Shown here: positions 9,405 through 18,365 of the stretch, piece by piece
How positions within the stretch are numbered: position 1 is the stretch's first letter
Layout of the letters: each line of letters starts with the position of its first letter
DNA from: CAZOVB01 sp964583095
GTDB taxonomy: Bacteria; Planctomycetota; Phycisphaerae; SM23-33
DNA: 64,000 nucleotides
NCBI GenBank assembly: GCA_964583095.1
Contig: CAZOVB010000008.1
Location: 38,783-102,782 of the forward strand
Direction of reading: 5' to 3'
Notes under the pieces: model-generated
The model's input: the letters and a program-made list of their open reading frames with translations, nothing else
Databases searched by the model: none
Told to the model about the DNA's origin: nothing
Made by a program: the position numbers and the translations under genes

Positions 9405-10970
9405 TCAGGGCTTTGGGGGGTCAGTCACCAGCAGTGGTCTGGCCAGGTCGCCGAGGTGCGGCGCGTCCGAAGCGCGCTGATACCTCGGCGATTCGTTTTC
9501 ATCCCGGCCGTTCCAGCGGACGCCTGTCTCTCCGTCGGCCACGTCATGCCAAAGGCGAGAACTGCGGGCGTCGGGATCGTGCAGGAACCGGATCTGACTG
9601 AGCAGGAAGCCGCTGTCCAGGAGCTTGCGCAGCGCCCGGTCAATGCTCTCTTCGTGCGGCGCGACGATCACCACCTGCAGATTTCGCTTCTGGGAGGGGT
9701 AGATCTCGTAGTTCTCGATCCGGCTGATCATGTGGCCCAGCAGGTCCAGGTTGTTGGGGCCGTACACCCTGTCATGCGTGCTCAGATGCCCGAGGCAGGC
9801 GAATTGACCGGGCAGATGAATCAGGATCCCCGTGCAGGTCCGGATGCCGTAGGTCAGGAGCCGACCGCTCCCGCGCGAGACGTCGAAGGAGTCCATTTCC
9901 ACTACCTGGGCCTCGGCGGGTTCCTCCATCGAGGCAGCGAAGGGGATCGGCGCCTTGCGGAGGTCCTCCAGCAGCCTGGGCTGGAGTTGTTCTCTGCGGG
10001 CCAGGAAACCGCGGGTGAGGATTTCAGCCTCATCGATTTTGGTCACAAGCAGCCATTGGCTGCCGAGAATGCTGCAGGTTTCGAAGGAACTCAGCGCGCG
10101 AAAACCCCTGTAGTCGGTGACGGTCTTTCTGCCCCGGCCCATTTCGAACTTGGCCAGGATGTTCTCCGGAGACAGGTGGCGACGCAGGGGGCTCAGCTCC
10201 CGGCCGAACCGGGGAGAGGTGAGCATGGTGCAGTTCCGGTTGACCAGGAAGGCCTCTCCCGTGCGGCCCAGGGCCTCGTCGCGGATGAAGATCCTGTTGA
10301 TCTTCTCGATACCCAGTTGCAGGACGATCCATCCGACCTGCCTGCCGCGGTCTTCTACCGGTTCGATGAAGAAACTGGAGGGTTCGCCGGTCAGTTCGCA
10401 GTTGGAGAAGTCCACGAACTCCTTTTTCGGGCTTCGGGCCAGTTTCTCGGCGAGGGACTGGTCTTTCCACTGGGGCCCCAGGAGGCACTTTCCCACATGT
10501 GCGCTGCCGTGGTAGCAGTAGAAGATCGTCCCCTGGCGGTCGATGAAGAGCACGTCCGAGAATTCGCGGTAGTTTTCCAGGCAGTAGCGACGGATCCTGG
10601 CTTCGAGCAGGTCGCGGGCCTCGAGAGCTTCTGCGGTGGTCTCCAGCGGCCCGGCCTGGTGGTGGCGAAGCCTCATCAGGAAGCATTCTCGCAGGAGCTT
10701 GTCTTCGGTGGCCTGGGCGGCCTGGGCCTTGATGCGCTCCAGGAAGCCGGTCAGTTGGGCTTTCTTGTCCCGGCGGATTCGGTCCAGCTGCGTCAGGGCC
10801 TGCTCGATCAGATCCAGCCGGCCCGGCGGACTTGCCTTGCCTTTTTGCAGAGCAGAGGCGCTGCGGATGGTCAACGGCGAGCCGATCGACCAGGCCAGGA
10901 TATAGGCCAGTGTCAACCCGACCAGGACCAGCCCGGCCGAGCAGAATCGAAACTTCTGCTTGAGAGACAT
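9405..10970 (-). CDS. Membrane Cache-type sensor with C-terminal CheD-like domain
   Basis: A 521-residue protein; AGGTGA lies 7 bases before ATG 10970. Residues 9-30 form a signal anchor. Residues about 40-330 look like an extracellular Cache sensor: a helical start, then FSDVLFIDRQGTIFYCYHG, DRGRQVGWIVLQL and GEAFLVNRNCTMLTSPRFG. No second membrane helix, HAMP or methyl-accepting coiled coil is visible. The C-terminus (about 365-470) resembles the chemoreceptor deamidase CheD. Thr373 and Cys379 have CheD's exact 6-residue spacing, and His395 lies 16 residues on (17 in CheD). This composition is unusual. Flagellin is its convergent neighbour, and an EAL/HDOD gene lies upstream on the same strand behind a terminator. 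Cache part likely; CheD part is inference. Confidence 0.65.
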   Translation of the reverse strand: MSLKQKFRFCSAGLVLVGLTLAYILAWSIGSPLTIRSASALQKGKASPPGRLDLIEQALTQLDRIRRDKKAQLTGFLERIKAQAAQATEDKLLRECFLMRLRHHQAGPLETTAEALEARDLLEARIRRYCLENYREFSDVLFIDRQGTIFYCYHGSAHVGKCLLGPQWKDQSLAEKLARSPKKEFVDFSNCELTGEPSSFFIEPVEDRGRQVGWIVLQLGIEKINRIFIRDEALGRTGEAFLVNRNCTMLTSPRFGRELSPLRRHLSPENILAKFEMGRGRKTVTDYRGFRALSSFETCSILGSQWLLVTKIDEAEILTRGFLARREQLQPRLLEDLRKAPIPFAASMEEPAEAQVVEMDSFDVSRGSGRLLTYGIRTCTGILIHLPGQFACLGHLSTHDRVYGPNNLDLLGHMISRIENYEIYPSQKRNLQVVIVAPHEESIDRALRKLLDSGFLLSQIRFLHDPDARSSRLWHDVADGETGVRWNGRDENESPRYQRASDAPHLGDLARPLLVTDPPKP

Positions 10971-11100
10971 AAAGCGTCACCTTTGGCCAGGACGGCCTCA
11001 GACGGTACGGAATTCCAGTTCCCACTGATTTTTCGGAGTTTCCCCCTGCCGGAATTGAGAGAAAAGCCGCCCTTCAGTCGGAACCTTGCTGCCGGGCGCA

Positions 11101-11136
11101 GCAAAACGGGTCCAGCCGTTGAAGGACCGGACCCGT
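11101..11136 (-). terminator. Intrinsic terminator of the HDOD gene
   Basis: ACGGGTCC (11106-11113) pairs with GGACCCGT (11129-11136), an 8-base stem. Read on the minus strand the stem is followed by TTTTGC. It lies 29 bases beyond the HDOD stop codon. Confidence 0.7.
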
Positions 11137-11164
11137 GGAATTCCTCAGAGCTTGCCTGCCGGAC

Positions 11165-12382
11165 TTACAGGCCTTCCAGGGCCTGGTGAGCCCACTGGAG
11201 GGACTTGCGGAACACATCCGGGACCAGGCGTTCGTCGATCTGCATGGCCGAGGCGAAATGGGAGAACCGCTGCCATTGTCCCCGTTCGTAGGCGAGGATC
11301 ATATCGAAGACGCGTCGATGCTCGTTCTGCACACCCAGGAGGGCGTCCTTGATATCCTCGCCCAGGGGCAGATCCGAGAGGATCTTGTCCAGGGGGGTGT
11401 CCATCAGGGCGTCAATGACGCTGAACATGCCCATCAGGAACAGCTCGCTGGACTGCTCGTTCATCTCGACCATCAAGCCTGCCATCTCGGCGCTGCGGGC
11501 GCGAGTGAGGCTTCGCAGCAGCAGCTCGAAGGGCTTGTCCTTGCCGGTCATCCGCACGACGAACAGGCTGACCCACCTTCGGATCTCCTGGGGACCCAGC
11601 ATGACCAGAGCGTGCTTGACCGAACGGATCTCGTACCGCAGGCCGAACCAGGCCGAGTTCATGAACCGCAGGAGCATGTAGGTCATGGCCACATCCTGCT
11701 CGATCAGCTCAGCCAGTTCGTCGTAGTTGACTTCGGCCTGGCTGGCGGCATGGAGGACGCGCAGGTGGGCCATCTCGTTGCCCGGAATCTTGTCTTCGAT
11801 ACGCTGGTCGGGCTTGGAGAAGAATTCGCCTTCGAAGAAGGAGCAACCCCACTGGCAGGCCTGCTCGAACTGGTCGATTTCGTCGAGCCCCTCGGCCAGG
11901 GGGCTCACGCCCAGGGAGGTCAGTCGCCGGCAGAGGGCTTTCTGTTGCTGGGAATCAAAGAGGGCAAAATCGACTTTGGCGATGTCGACCACCTTGAGCA
12001 TGGGGCTTTCGATGTCCTCGGGTCCCAGGCCTGTCAGGGCCAGCATGTACCCTGCGTCCTTCATGCTCAGGCAGGTTTCCACCAGGGAGGCTTCCCGCGT
12101 CAGTTCGACGGGGATGCCCACGATCATGGTCTCGCGGGGCAACTGGGCGGGCAGCTCGGTCAGCAGCAGTTCCCGGGTGAAATTCACAAAGCCCTTCTTG
12201 CCGTCGGCGAGCTCTTCGAAATCCACAAACGCCAGGAAATCCACCGCACTGCGGTCGGCTTCGATCTGCCCGTACTGGGCCTCGAACCCGGTCCGAAAGA
12301 CCAGCTCATATCCGTAGACATTCTTGTACCGATCAAAGATCGGGTGTCGCGCGACAAAAACTTCGGTCGTCTGCTCCATCAT
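11165..12382 (-). CDS. EAL/HDOD signalling protein (YuxH type)
   Basis: About 405 residues. The N-terminal ~190 residues are a degenerate EAL-type barrel (VARHPIFDRYKNVYGYELVFR) that lacks the usual EAL metal-binding signature, so it probably does not hydrolyse c-di-GMP. Residues about 200-370 are an HDOD domain (DELAELIEQDVAMTYMLLRF, then SVKHALVMLGPQEIRRWVS). The architecture is that of YuxH/CdgJ regulators, which act on motility or the c-di-GMP network. Two adjacent ATGs at 12382 and 12379 follow AGGTAAGG; either may be used. It has its own terminator downstream. Confidence 0.85.
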   Translation of the reverse strand: MMEQTTEVFVARHPIFDRYKNVYGYELVFRTGFEAQYGQIEADRSAVDFLAFVDFEELADGKKGFVNFTRELLLTELPAQLPRETMIVGIPVELTREASLVETCLSMKDAGYMLALTGLGPEDIESPMLKVVDIAKVDFALFDSQQQKALCRRLTSLGVSPLAEGLDEIDQFEQACQWGCSFFEGEFFSKPDQRIEDKIPGNEMAHLRVLHAASQAEVNYDELAELIEQDVAMTYMLLRFMNSAWFGLRYEIRSVKHALVMLGPQEIRRWVSLFVVRMTGKDKPFELLLRSLTRARSAEMAGLMVEMNEQSSELFLMGMFSVIDALMDTPLDKILSDLPLGEDIKDALLGVQNEHRRVFDMILAYERGQWQRFSHFASAMQIDERLVPDVFRKSLQWAHQALEGL

Positions 12383-12605
12383 CCTTACCTGCCTTGGGCT
12401 GCGTGATCCTGGCCGAGCGAAGAAATGGCGAGAATCGTGGCCGTGGTTCCGGTACACATTCCACTTCGGCTTGAGTGGGACCCGGCTTAATCAAAACCCG
12501 TCAAAGCCGGCAGACAAATCTTGGATCCGACCAGGCATCGGCGGAGACATGTGAATGTAACCCCTTGTACAAACTTATCTTGAGAGGACATACCCTCAGG
12601 ATTCT

Positions 12606-13373
12606 TCACCCGGTTCGCGCAGGTTCCAAGTCTTTCCAGAACCGACGCTGGGCCTCCCTGAGCCATAAGCTCTTCCACGGCTCGGGCGCATCGGTCAGGC
12701 GGTTGCCCACAGTGATGGTCAGAACCTTGCGAAGACCCTCCCGCTCCACGACCAGCGAGATCTTCCTGCCCGGGGCAAGCGACGCGATCTTCTCGGCAAA
12801 GGCCTCGGTATTTGGCAGGGAGGTCACTTCCAGTTCGCCCATTTCCAGGATAATATCCCCGGGCTCCAGGCCGCCCCTGGCCGCCGGCGATTCGGGCAGG
12901 ACCTCCCCCACCGTGACCATCAGCCTCGGACCCTCGGTCTGGGGGATCGAGACGGAGCCGAAACTCATGCCGAAATATCCCAGACGGCTGCCGTCCCGAC
13001 GCGAAAGCAGGTACGCGATGTCCTCGCTGTCCAGCGTGGAGGCCAGCCGCTTGCGGACCTCCGGCAATACGCTTTTTCGATAAGCATCCAGGATCAGCCC
13101 GCTGGCGGGCGGGGGCAGGGCCTGGAGGGCGCGGGTAGCCTCCTCCCGTTCGTGGTATCTCCGGCTTCGAAGCCGGGGCACCTGCCGATCCACGATGCGG
13201 GCGAACCGGGCCTTGGAAGCTTTCTGCAGGGGAGCCTTCGGGGCATCGGAGTCGCGCCGGCTCGCTTGGGCGGGAGCTTCGGGAGGCGACTGGGCCTGGA
13301 GAGCCGAGAGATTCCCCCCCGCCAGAACAGGCGTCAGCAAGAGGAAGACGAATTTCCTTGGCAGAAAAGGCAT
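12606..13373 (-). CDS. Exported PDZ-domain protein
   Basis: A 255-residue protein with a signal peptide ending near SALQAQ. A helical stretch (about 55-120) is followed by a PDZ domain (about 125-235: RLGYFGMSFGS, then ARGGLEPGDIILEMGELEV and SLVVEREGLRKVLTITVG). PDZ domains bind protein C-termini. No protease domain is attached, unlike DegP or CtpA, so it is probably an adaptor. The coding frame stops at 12606. Family-level call only. Confidence 0.8.
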   Translation of the reverse strand: MPFLPRKFVFLLLTPVLAGGNLSALQAQSPPEAPAQASRRDSDAPKAPLQKASKARFARIVDRQVPRLRSRRYHEREEATRALQALPPPASGLILDAYRKSVLPEVRKRLASTLDSEDIAYLLSRRDGSRLGYFGMSFGSVSIPQTEGPRLMVTVGEVLPESPAARGGLEPGDIILEMGELEVTSLPNTEAFAEKIASLAPGRKISLVVEREGLRKVLTITVGNRLTDAPEPWKSLWLREAQRRFWKDLEPARTG

Positions 13374-13608
13374 CTGTTCAAGCGCTCGAATCGGATTTTC
13401 CAGGTTCCAAGTCTATTGCTATTCTAGCAAAAGCCGCCCGCAAGGCGAAATGTTTGGCCGGAACGCAAGGGCAAGCAAGGCCCGGCGATAAAAACCGCAC
13501 ACCCCGTCGACCCGCGCATAGAGGGATCTTGACCCGCCGATGGAGAGTAACGGGAAATTCCTTGTAGAGCCGACAACCCATTGTCGAATGGAAAGATGAA
13601 GGCGCCGC

Positions 13609-15459
13609 GTGCGCGCCCGGAAATCAACCCGATATCGCCGGATGAGACACCGCAAGGCCCAAAAACTCAAGGTCCCCGTCAGCGCTCCGCACGTCTGCGT
13701 TCGCTGCGGCCGGCAGAGCCGCACACACTTCTGCCCCCAGTGCCTCCCTGCCATGAGAGACGCACTCTCCCAGGTGGTCTGGGCTCTGAGTGTGGGCGTG
13801 TTCGTGGTGGCGGCCTGCGGACTGCTGGCCGTGCTGCACTTCGGCCGGGCCTCGGAGGCCCCGCAGACCGGCCCGATGCTGGCCTCGCTGACCCTGTGGG
13901 CGAAGATGACCAGCCTGGCGCTGGTACTGGTTCTGCTGGTTTCAGCCACGGCCGCGGTGGGCTGCCTGGTCTGGCTGGACCTCTGGCGAGTCTACAAGGG
14001 GGACCCGCCCACCCGGACCAGTCCCCGGGATCGAAGAATTGCTTTTCGCAATGCCTCGACCATTGCCGCCGACCTGGGACGGTGGCGGTCCCTTCAGAAA
14101 GCTGCCTCTCTTGCCTCCGGTCACAAACCCCTGCCCTTCTGGGGCTGGTGTCTGCTGGGCCTGGCCGAGGCTGTTCGTCAGTGCGGAAGGCTCGGAAAGA
14201 GACTCCTGCGGGCCTCGGCAAGAGCGATGGGGCAGGTCTTCGAGCTTCTGGTGGTTCTCGGCTGGCTGGCGGGCAAGGGCCTCAAACGGGCCCTGCGTCG
14301 CGGACTCCGGGAGACCTCCCGCGGGGGGCATTGGCTCAGGCCCCGACTGGTGCGGGGGCTGCGACTGTCCAGACACTATTTGAAAAGAACATTCCGGGCC
14401 TTGGGGCGAGGCATGCGGAGGGCAAGCCCTCACCTGGCCGCTGGAGGCATATGGTCCTTCGCCCGGGTAGTCCAGGCGGGACGCTGGGCCATCCGGCTGA
14501 CGGGCAAACTGGCTGTGGAGGTGAGCAGCGCGGCCATCTGCTGGGGAATCTGGCTCTGGCAGCGGGCACTGGCCGGAGCAGCCGGTGGAATCCGGACTGC
14601 AGGTGCAGCCGCCGGGCAGATCGCCCGCAACGTCCGGCAGCGAAGCAGCAAGGCCCCGACGCCTTCGACCCGATACCAGGTCGCCTGGGCACTGGAACAT
14701 GGCCAGGAGGAGACCTCAGAAAAGCTCCCTGCTTCGCAAGCCGGGGAGAAGATGGCCGCCTGCCCTTGCTGCGGCCGAAGCAAACCCATGCCCCCCGAGG
14801 GCAGCTATATCTGCGGACAATGCGGCGCGCAGTTTGTCGTCACCAACGGACAGGTCGCAATGCAGGCTTCCTGCCCGGGCTGCGGGAAGAAGCGTCCGGT
14901 TCACAAGGCCGGCAAGTACCAGTGCAGCCAGTGCAAACTGACCTTCCGCGTCACGCCCACCGGCAGCGTGGTGGACGCTTCGTGCCCGGGCTGCGGGAAG
15001 TATCGGCCTGTAGACCGTCTGGGACGCTTCGAATGCTCTTCCTGCCGCCTGGAATTCCAGGTCACCCACCAGGGGACGATGGTGGAGGTCCGTTGCCCGC
15101 TTTGCCGACGCAGCCGAAACGTCCACCGGCTGGGGCGCTTCGAATGCAGTGACTGCGGATCGGTCTTCCGCGCCGAGGCCGGAAGCACCGTGCTCGAAGC
15201 CTCCTGCCCGACCTGTTCTCAGGTACAGGATGTGCCCGGAGCGGGCATCTACCCCTGTGCCGGCTGCGAGAAGATCTTCACCATCGCAGCCCCGGACTCC
15301 CCTGCCGCAGAGCCGGAGGGTCCGACATCCCAGCCCCTCTCGCAAGAACCCTCCGAGGCCAGGCAGGAACAGCAGCGGATCCTGAATCGCTTCATGGCCA
15401 CCGAGAAGCTGCGGCGCAAAAGCCTGCCCGACCGCGAACCCGCCGACGCGCAAGGATAG
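13609..15459 (+). CDS. Membrane protein with five tandem zinc ribbons
   Basis: A 616-residue protein. GTG 13609 is chosen over ATG 13642 because GAAGG lies about 6 bases before it. An N-terminal zinc finger (CVRCG ... CPQC, about residues 30-45) is followed by two membrane helices (about 57-80 and 95-125). A long Arg-rich helical region comes next. Then from residue 385 there are five consecutive CxxC-13-CxxC ribbons with an exact 37-residue period. Zinc ribbons bind nucleic acid or protein; the basic middle region also suggests nucleic-acid contact. No family is recognised. The downstream neighbour is the GH130 gene, 54 bases away. Confidence 0.75.
   Translation: MRARKSTRYRRMRHRKAQKLKVPVSAPHVCVRCGRQSRTHFCPQCLPAMRDALSQVVWALSVGVFVVAACGLLAVLHFGRASEAPQTGPMLASLTLWAKMTSLALVLVLLVSATAAVGCLVWLDLWRVYKGDPPTRTSPRDRRIAFRNASTIAADLGRWRSLQKAASLASGHKPLPFWGWCLLGLAEAVRQCGRLGKRLLRASARAMGQVFELLVVLGWLAGKGLKRALRRGLRETSRGGHWLRPRLVRGLRLSRHYLKRTFRALGRGMRRASPHLAAGGIWSFARVVQAGRWAIRLTGKLAVEVSSAAICWGIWLWQRALAGAAGGIRTAGAAAGQIARNVRQRSSKAPTPSTRYQVAWALEHGQEETSEKLPASQAGEKMAACPCCGRSKPMPPEGSYICGQCGAQFVVTNGQVAMQASCPGCGKKRPVHKAGKYQCSQCKLTFRVTPTGSVVDASCPGCGKYRPVDRLGRFECSSCRLEFQVTHQGTMVEVRCPLCRRSRNVHRLGRFECSDCGSVFRAEAGSTVLEASCPTCSQVQDVPGAGIYPCAGCEKIFTIAAPDSPAAEPEGPTSQPLSQEPSEARQEQQRILNRFMATEKLRRKSLPDREPADAQG
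14761..15291 (+). repeat. Five tandem 111-base zinc-ribbon coding repeats
   Basis: Units start at 14761, 14872, 14983, 15094 and 15205; the last unit is shorter. Cysteines recur at unit positions 1, 4, 18 and 21, with a Gly at 14 and an aromatic at 16. The spacing is exact with no insertions. Units 2 and 3 both begin CPGCGK. Confidence 0.85.
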
Positions 15460-15513
15460 AAAACTTCGCGCCAGTGTCTTTCTCCCGCGCCGGCGGGTCG
15501 GTAGCATGTGGCC

Positions 15514-16539
15514 ATGAACCTCTTCGAGCGACACCCGGAAAACCCGATTCTCACCCCTGGCCTGTTCGATTGGCGAAACGCGGTGGTCTTCAACCCCGGG
15601 GCTTTGTACGAACAGGGAACGTTCTATCTCTTCGAGCGGACGGCCGGGCAACTCAGGCCCTTTCATTGCTACATCAGCGCGATGTCCAGCTCGGACGGAG
15701 TGCACTTTGAGCCGATGTCGGACCGGCCGGTTCTGACTCCGGAGATGGCCGGCTGCGAATACGGCAGCGTGCAGGACCCCCGGGTGGTCAAGATCCAGGA
15801 CACGTACTACATGACCTATGCGTATCGGCCTTACGCGTGGAACAGTCACCCCACCGGCACGGGCGTGCCTGAATCCTTCCAGGCCGAGTTTCCCGGCTTC
15901 AGCGGCAAGGCAGAGGACAACCAGACCCGCAGCGGCATCGCGGTCTCGAAGAACCTTCTGGACTGGGAGCACCATGTCTGGGCGACACCGGAGGATCTGG
16001 ACGACCGGGATGTGATCCTGTTTCCCGAGAAGGTGGGCGGGAAATTCGTGCTGCTGCGAAGGCCCCTGCAGTTTGTGGGCAGCCAATACGCGACGGATCG
16101 TCCCGGCATCTGGATCTGCGACTCTCGGGACCTTCAAACCTGGTCTGTGCCGCGTCTGCTGGCCCAACCTCGCCGGAATTGGGAAGGCGACCGGATTGGC
16201 GGCTCGACACCCCCCATCCGAACCGAGGCGGGCTGGTTGCTGCTCTATCACGGGGTGGAACTGGTCGACGCATCGACCCGGAAGGTGGTCTACCGCGTAG
16301 GGGCCATGCTGCTGGATCTGCAAGAGCCTTCGAAGGTGCTTTCGCGGACCTCCGAGCCGATCTTCGAGCCCGAGACGTACTACGAGAACTTCGGGCTTTA
16401 TATTCCGCATGTGGTGTTTCCGACCGGGGCGGTGGTCGCAGATGGGATGCTCTGGATGTACTACGGCGTGTGCGATACAGCCATCGCCCTGGCCAAGGCA
16501 CCGCTGGATGAGCTGGTTCAGCGCATCAAGCAAGGCTGA
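15514..16539 (+). CDS. GH130-family glycosidase/phosphorylase
   Basis: A 341-residue protein. Beginning ERHPENPILTPG and carrying VVFNPGALYEQGTFYLFERTA, YGSVQDPRVVKI and LLYHGVEL, it matches the five-bladed propeller of GH130. Known members are phosphorylases or hydrolases of beta-mannosides, releasing mannose-1-phosphate in the phosphorolytic case; substrate cannot be read here. It has no signal peptide and so acts in the cytoplasm, probably on imported oligosaccharides. ATG 15514 is favoured over GTG 15508 two codons earlier; the ribosome site is weak. Confidence 0.85.
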   Translation: MNLFERHPENPILTPGLFDWRNAVVFNPGALYEQGTFYLFERTAGQLRPFHCYISAMSSSDGVHFEPMSDRPVLTPEMAGCEYGSVQDPRVVKIQDTYYMTYAYRPYAWNSHPTGTGVPESFQAEFPGFSGKAEDNQTRSGIAVSKNLLDWEHHVWATPEDLDDRDVILFPEKVGGKFVLLRRPLQFVGSQYATDRPGIWICDSRDLQTWSVPRLLAQPRRNWEGDRIGGSTPPIRTEAGWLLLYHGVELVDASTRKVVYRVGAMLLDLQEPSKVLSRTSEPIFEPETYYENFGLYIPHVVFPTGAVVADGMLWMYYGVCDTAIALAKAPLDELVQRIKQG

Positions 16540-16564
16540 GGCGGGGGGAAGAGGACAAAACCGC

Positions 16565-16598
16565 GTCGAGCGCCGGCAGGGGGAGACCGGCGCCCGAC
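16565..16598 (+). terminator. Stem-loop after the GH130 gene
   Basis: A 12-base stem (16565-16576 with 16587-16598, one G-T pair) has a 10-base loop. There is no T run. A second perfect 7-base hairpin (GAAGCCG/CGGCTTC) lies at 16686-16705, nearer the convergent rny stop codon. Confidence 0.45.
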
Positions 16599-16778
16599 GC
16601 TGGGCGGAGGCAGAGAGCCGCAAAGGCAAGCCTGTTGGCATCCGCGCGGTGGAGGGACACCGCCGGAAAGGCTTTTGCCTCTGGCGAAGCCGTTGTTTCG
16701 GCTTCAATACAGTAGTGTGCCGACCGCGGGGAAGGTTAGCCGCTCAGGCGGATTTTTGGAGCGGATTTCGGCAAAATC

Positions 16779-18365
16779 TCAGCGGGCATACTCGATGCAC
16801 CGCATCTCGCGAACCAGCGTCACCTTGATCTCGCCGGGGTACTCCATCTCGTCTTCGATCCGCCGGGCCACGTCGCGGGCGATCTTTCCCGAGAGGCGAT
16901 CGTCGACGTTCTCGGCATCGACGATCACCCGGACTTCGCGGCCTGCCTGGATGGCATAGGCATGGTCCACGCCGTCGAAACTCGTGGCGATTTCCTCGAG
17001 CTTCTGAAGCCGCTGGACGTACCGTTCGAGCGTTTCGCGCCGGGCGCCGGGACGCGAGGCGCTGATGGCGTCGGCTGCGGAGATGATCGGCACGTAGATG
17101 TTGTCGGCAGGCGTGTCGCCGTGGTGTCCCTGGGCGGCGGCGATGACCTCTTCACGTTCCTGGTAACGCTTGAGCAGGTCGGCCCCGATCTGCGGATGGC
17201 CTCCCTCGACTTCGTGATCGACGGCCTTGCCGATATCGTGCAGCAGTCCGGCCCGGCGGGCCAGTTGCCCCTTGAGGCCCAACTGGTCGCAGATCACCTG
17301 GGACAGGTAGGCGACTTCCACACTGTGGCGAAGCACATTCTGGCCGTAACTGGTGCGGAAGTGGAGCCTGCCGAGCAGTTCGATGAGTTTCTGGTGCAGG
17401 CCTCGGACTTTCACTTCCAGGGCGGCCTGCTTGCCGGCATCGAGGATTTCCTTGTCGATCTCCTTCTGCACGGTTGCAACGACCTCTTCGATGCGAGTGG
17501 GATGGATCCTGCCGTCCTGGATGAGCCTTTCCAGGGCCCGGCGGGAGACCTCCCTGCGGACCGGATCGAATCCGGAGACCACCACCACGCCGGGGGTATC
17601 GTCCACGATGACATCCACGCCGGTGGCCTTTTCGAAGGCCCGGATGTTGCGACCCTCCCGGCCTATGACGCGGCCCTTCATGTCGTCGGAGGGGATATCC
17701 ACGGTGGAGACGGTGGATTCGTAGGTATGGTCGGCGGCGTATCGCTGGATCGCGTTGACGACCACTTCACGGGCTTCGACGTCGGCGGTTTCACGGGCTT
17801 CCTGGAGCTTCTGCTGGACCAGCAGGCCACACTCGTGTTCCATTTCCTTTTCGACGCGCTGGAGGACCAGGTCGTGTGCCTGCTGGGAGGTGAGATTGCT
17901 GACTCTCAGCAGTTCGGCCTGCTGTTTTTCGATCAGCTTGGTCAGGTCGCCGTCCTTTTTGGCCAGGGCCTGTTCTTTTTCCTTCAGGGCCCGGTCGTTG
18001 GCATCGAGGACCTTTTCCTTGCTGTTAAGGGTTTCGAGTTTCTGGTCGATCAGGTCTTCGCGTTTGGAGAGGCGTCTTTCCTCGTCTCGCAGTTCCTTTC
18101 GTGTCGATTCGGTTTCGGCGTCGAACTGCTCGCGTCGGGAGATGAGTTCGCTGTTGGCTTTTGCTTCGGCCTGGGCGAGGATTTTGTCGGCCTGGGCCTG
18201 GGCGGCGGTCTTGAGGGAGGCGATTTCCCTTTCGATGGTTTCGCGTCTTGCACGTTCGATGAAGAGGCGAAGCACGATGCCCCCGGCAAAACCGACAATC
18301 AGGGCCAGCAGGATGTAGATCAAGGTGCCCAGAGTGAATTGGGCAAGGGGGAGGTAGGCAGGCAT
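16779..18365 (-). CDS. rny: Ribonuclease Y
   Basis: A 528-residue protein of normal family length. It has an N-terminal membrane helix (about 13-35) and a long coiled coil (about 40-205, rich in KEKEQALAKKDGD-type heptads). A KH domain follows (about 225-285, GRVIGREGRNIRAFE), then an HD domain (about 345-440, LRHSVEVAYLSQ and LLHDIGKAVDHE). It is a membrane-tethered endoribonuclease that initiates mRNA decay. AAGGA lies 7 bases before ATG 18365. Ends CIEYAR as typical. Upstream is a long gene-poor stretch. Very secure. Confidence 0.97.
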   Translation of the reverse strand: MPAYLPLAQFTLGTLIYILLALIVGFAGGIVLRLFIERARRETIEREIASLKTAAQAQADKILAQAEAKANSELISRREQFDAETESTRKELRDEERRLSKREDLIDQKLETLNSKEKVLDANDRALKEKEQALAKKDGDLTKLIEKQQAELLRVSNLTSQQAHDLVLQRVEKEMEHECGLLVQQKLQEARETADVEAREVVVNAIQRYAADHTYESTVSTVDIPSDDMKGRVIGREGRNIRAFEKATGVDVIVDDTPGVVVVSGFDPVRREVSRRALERLIQDGRIHPTRIEEVVATVQKEIDKEILDAGKQAALEVKVRGLHQKLIELLGRLHFRTSYGQNVLRHSVEVAYLSQVICDQLGLKGQLARRAGLLHDIGKAVDHEVEGGHPQIGADLLKRYQEREEVIAAAQGHHGDTPADNIYVPIISAADAISASRPGARRETLERYVQRLQKLEEIATSFDGVDHAYAIQAGREVRVIVDAENVDDRLSGKIARDVARRIEDEMEYPGEIKVTLVREMRCIEYAR

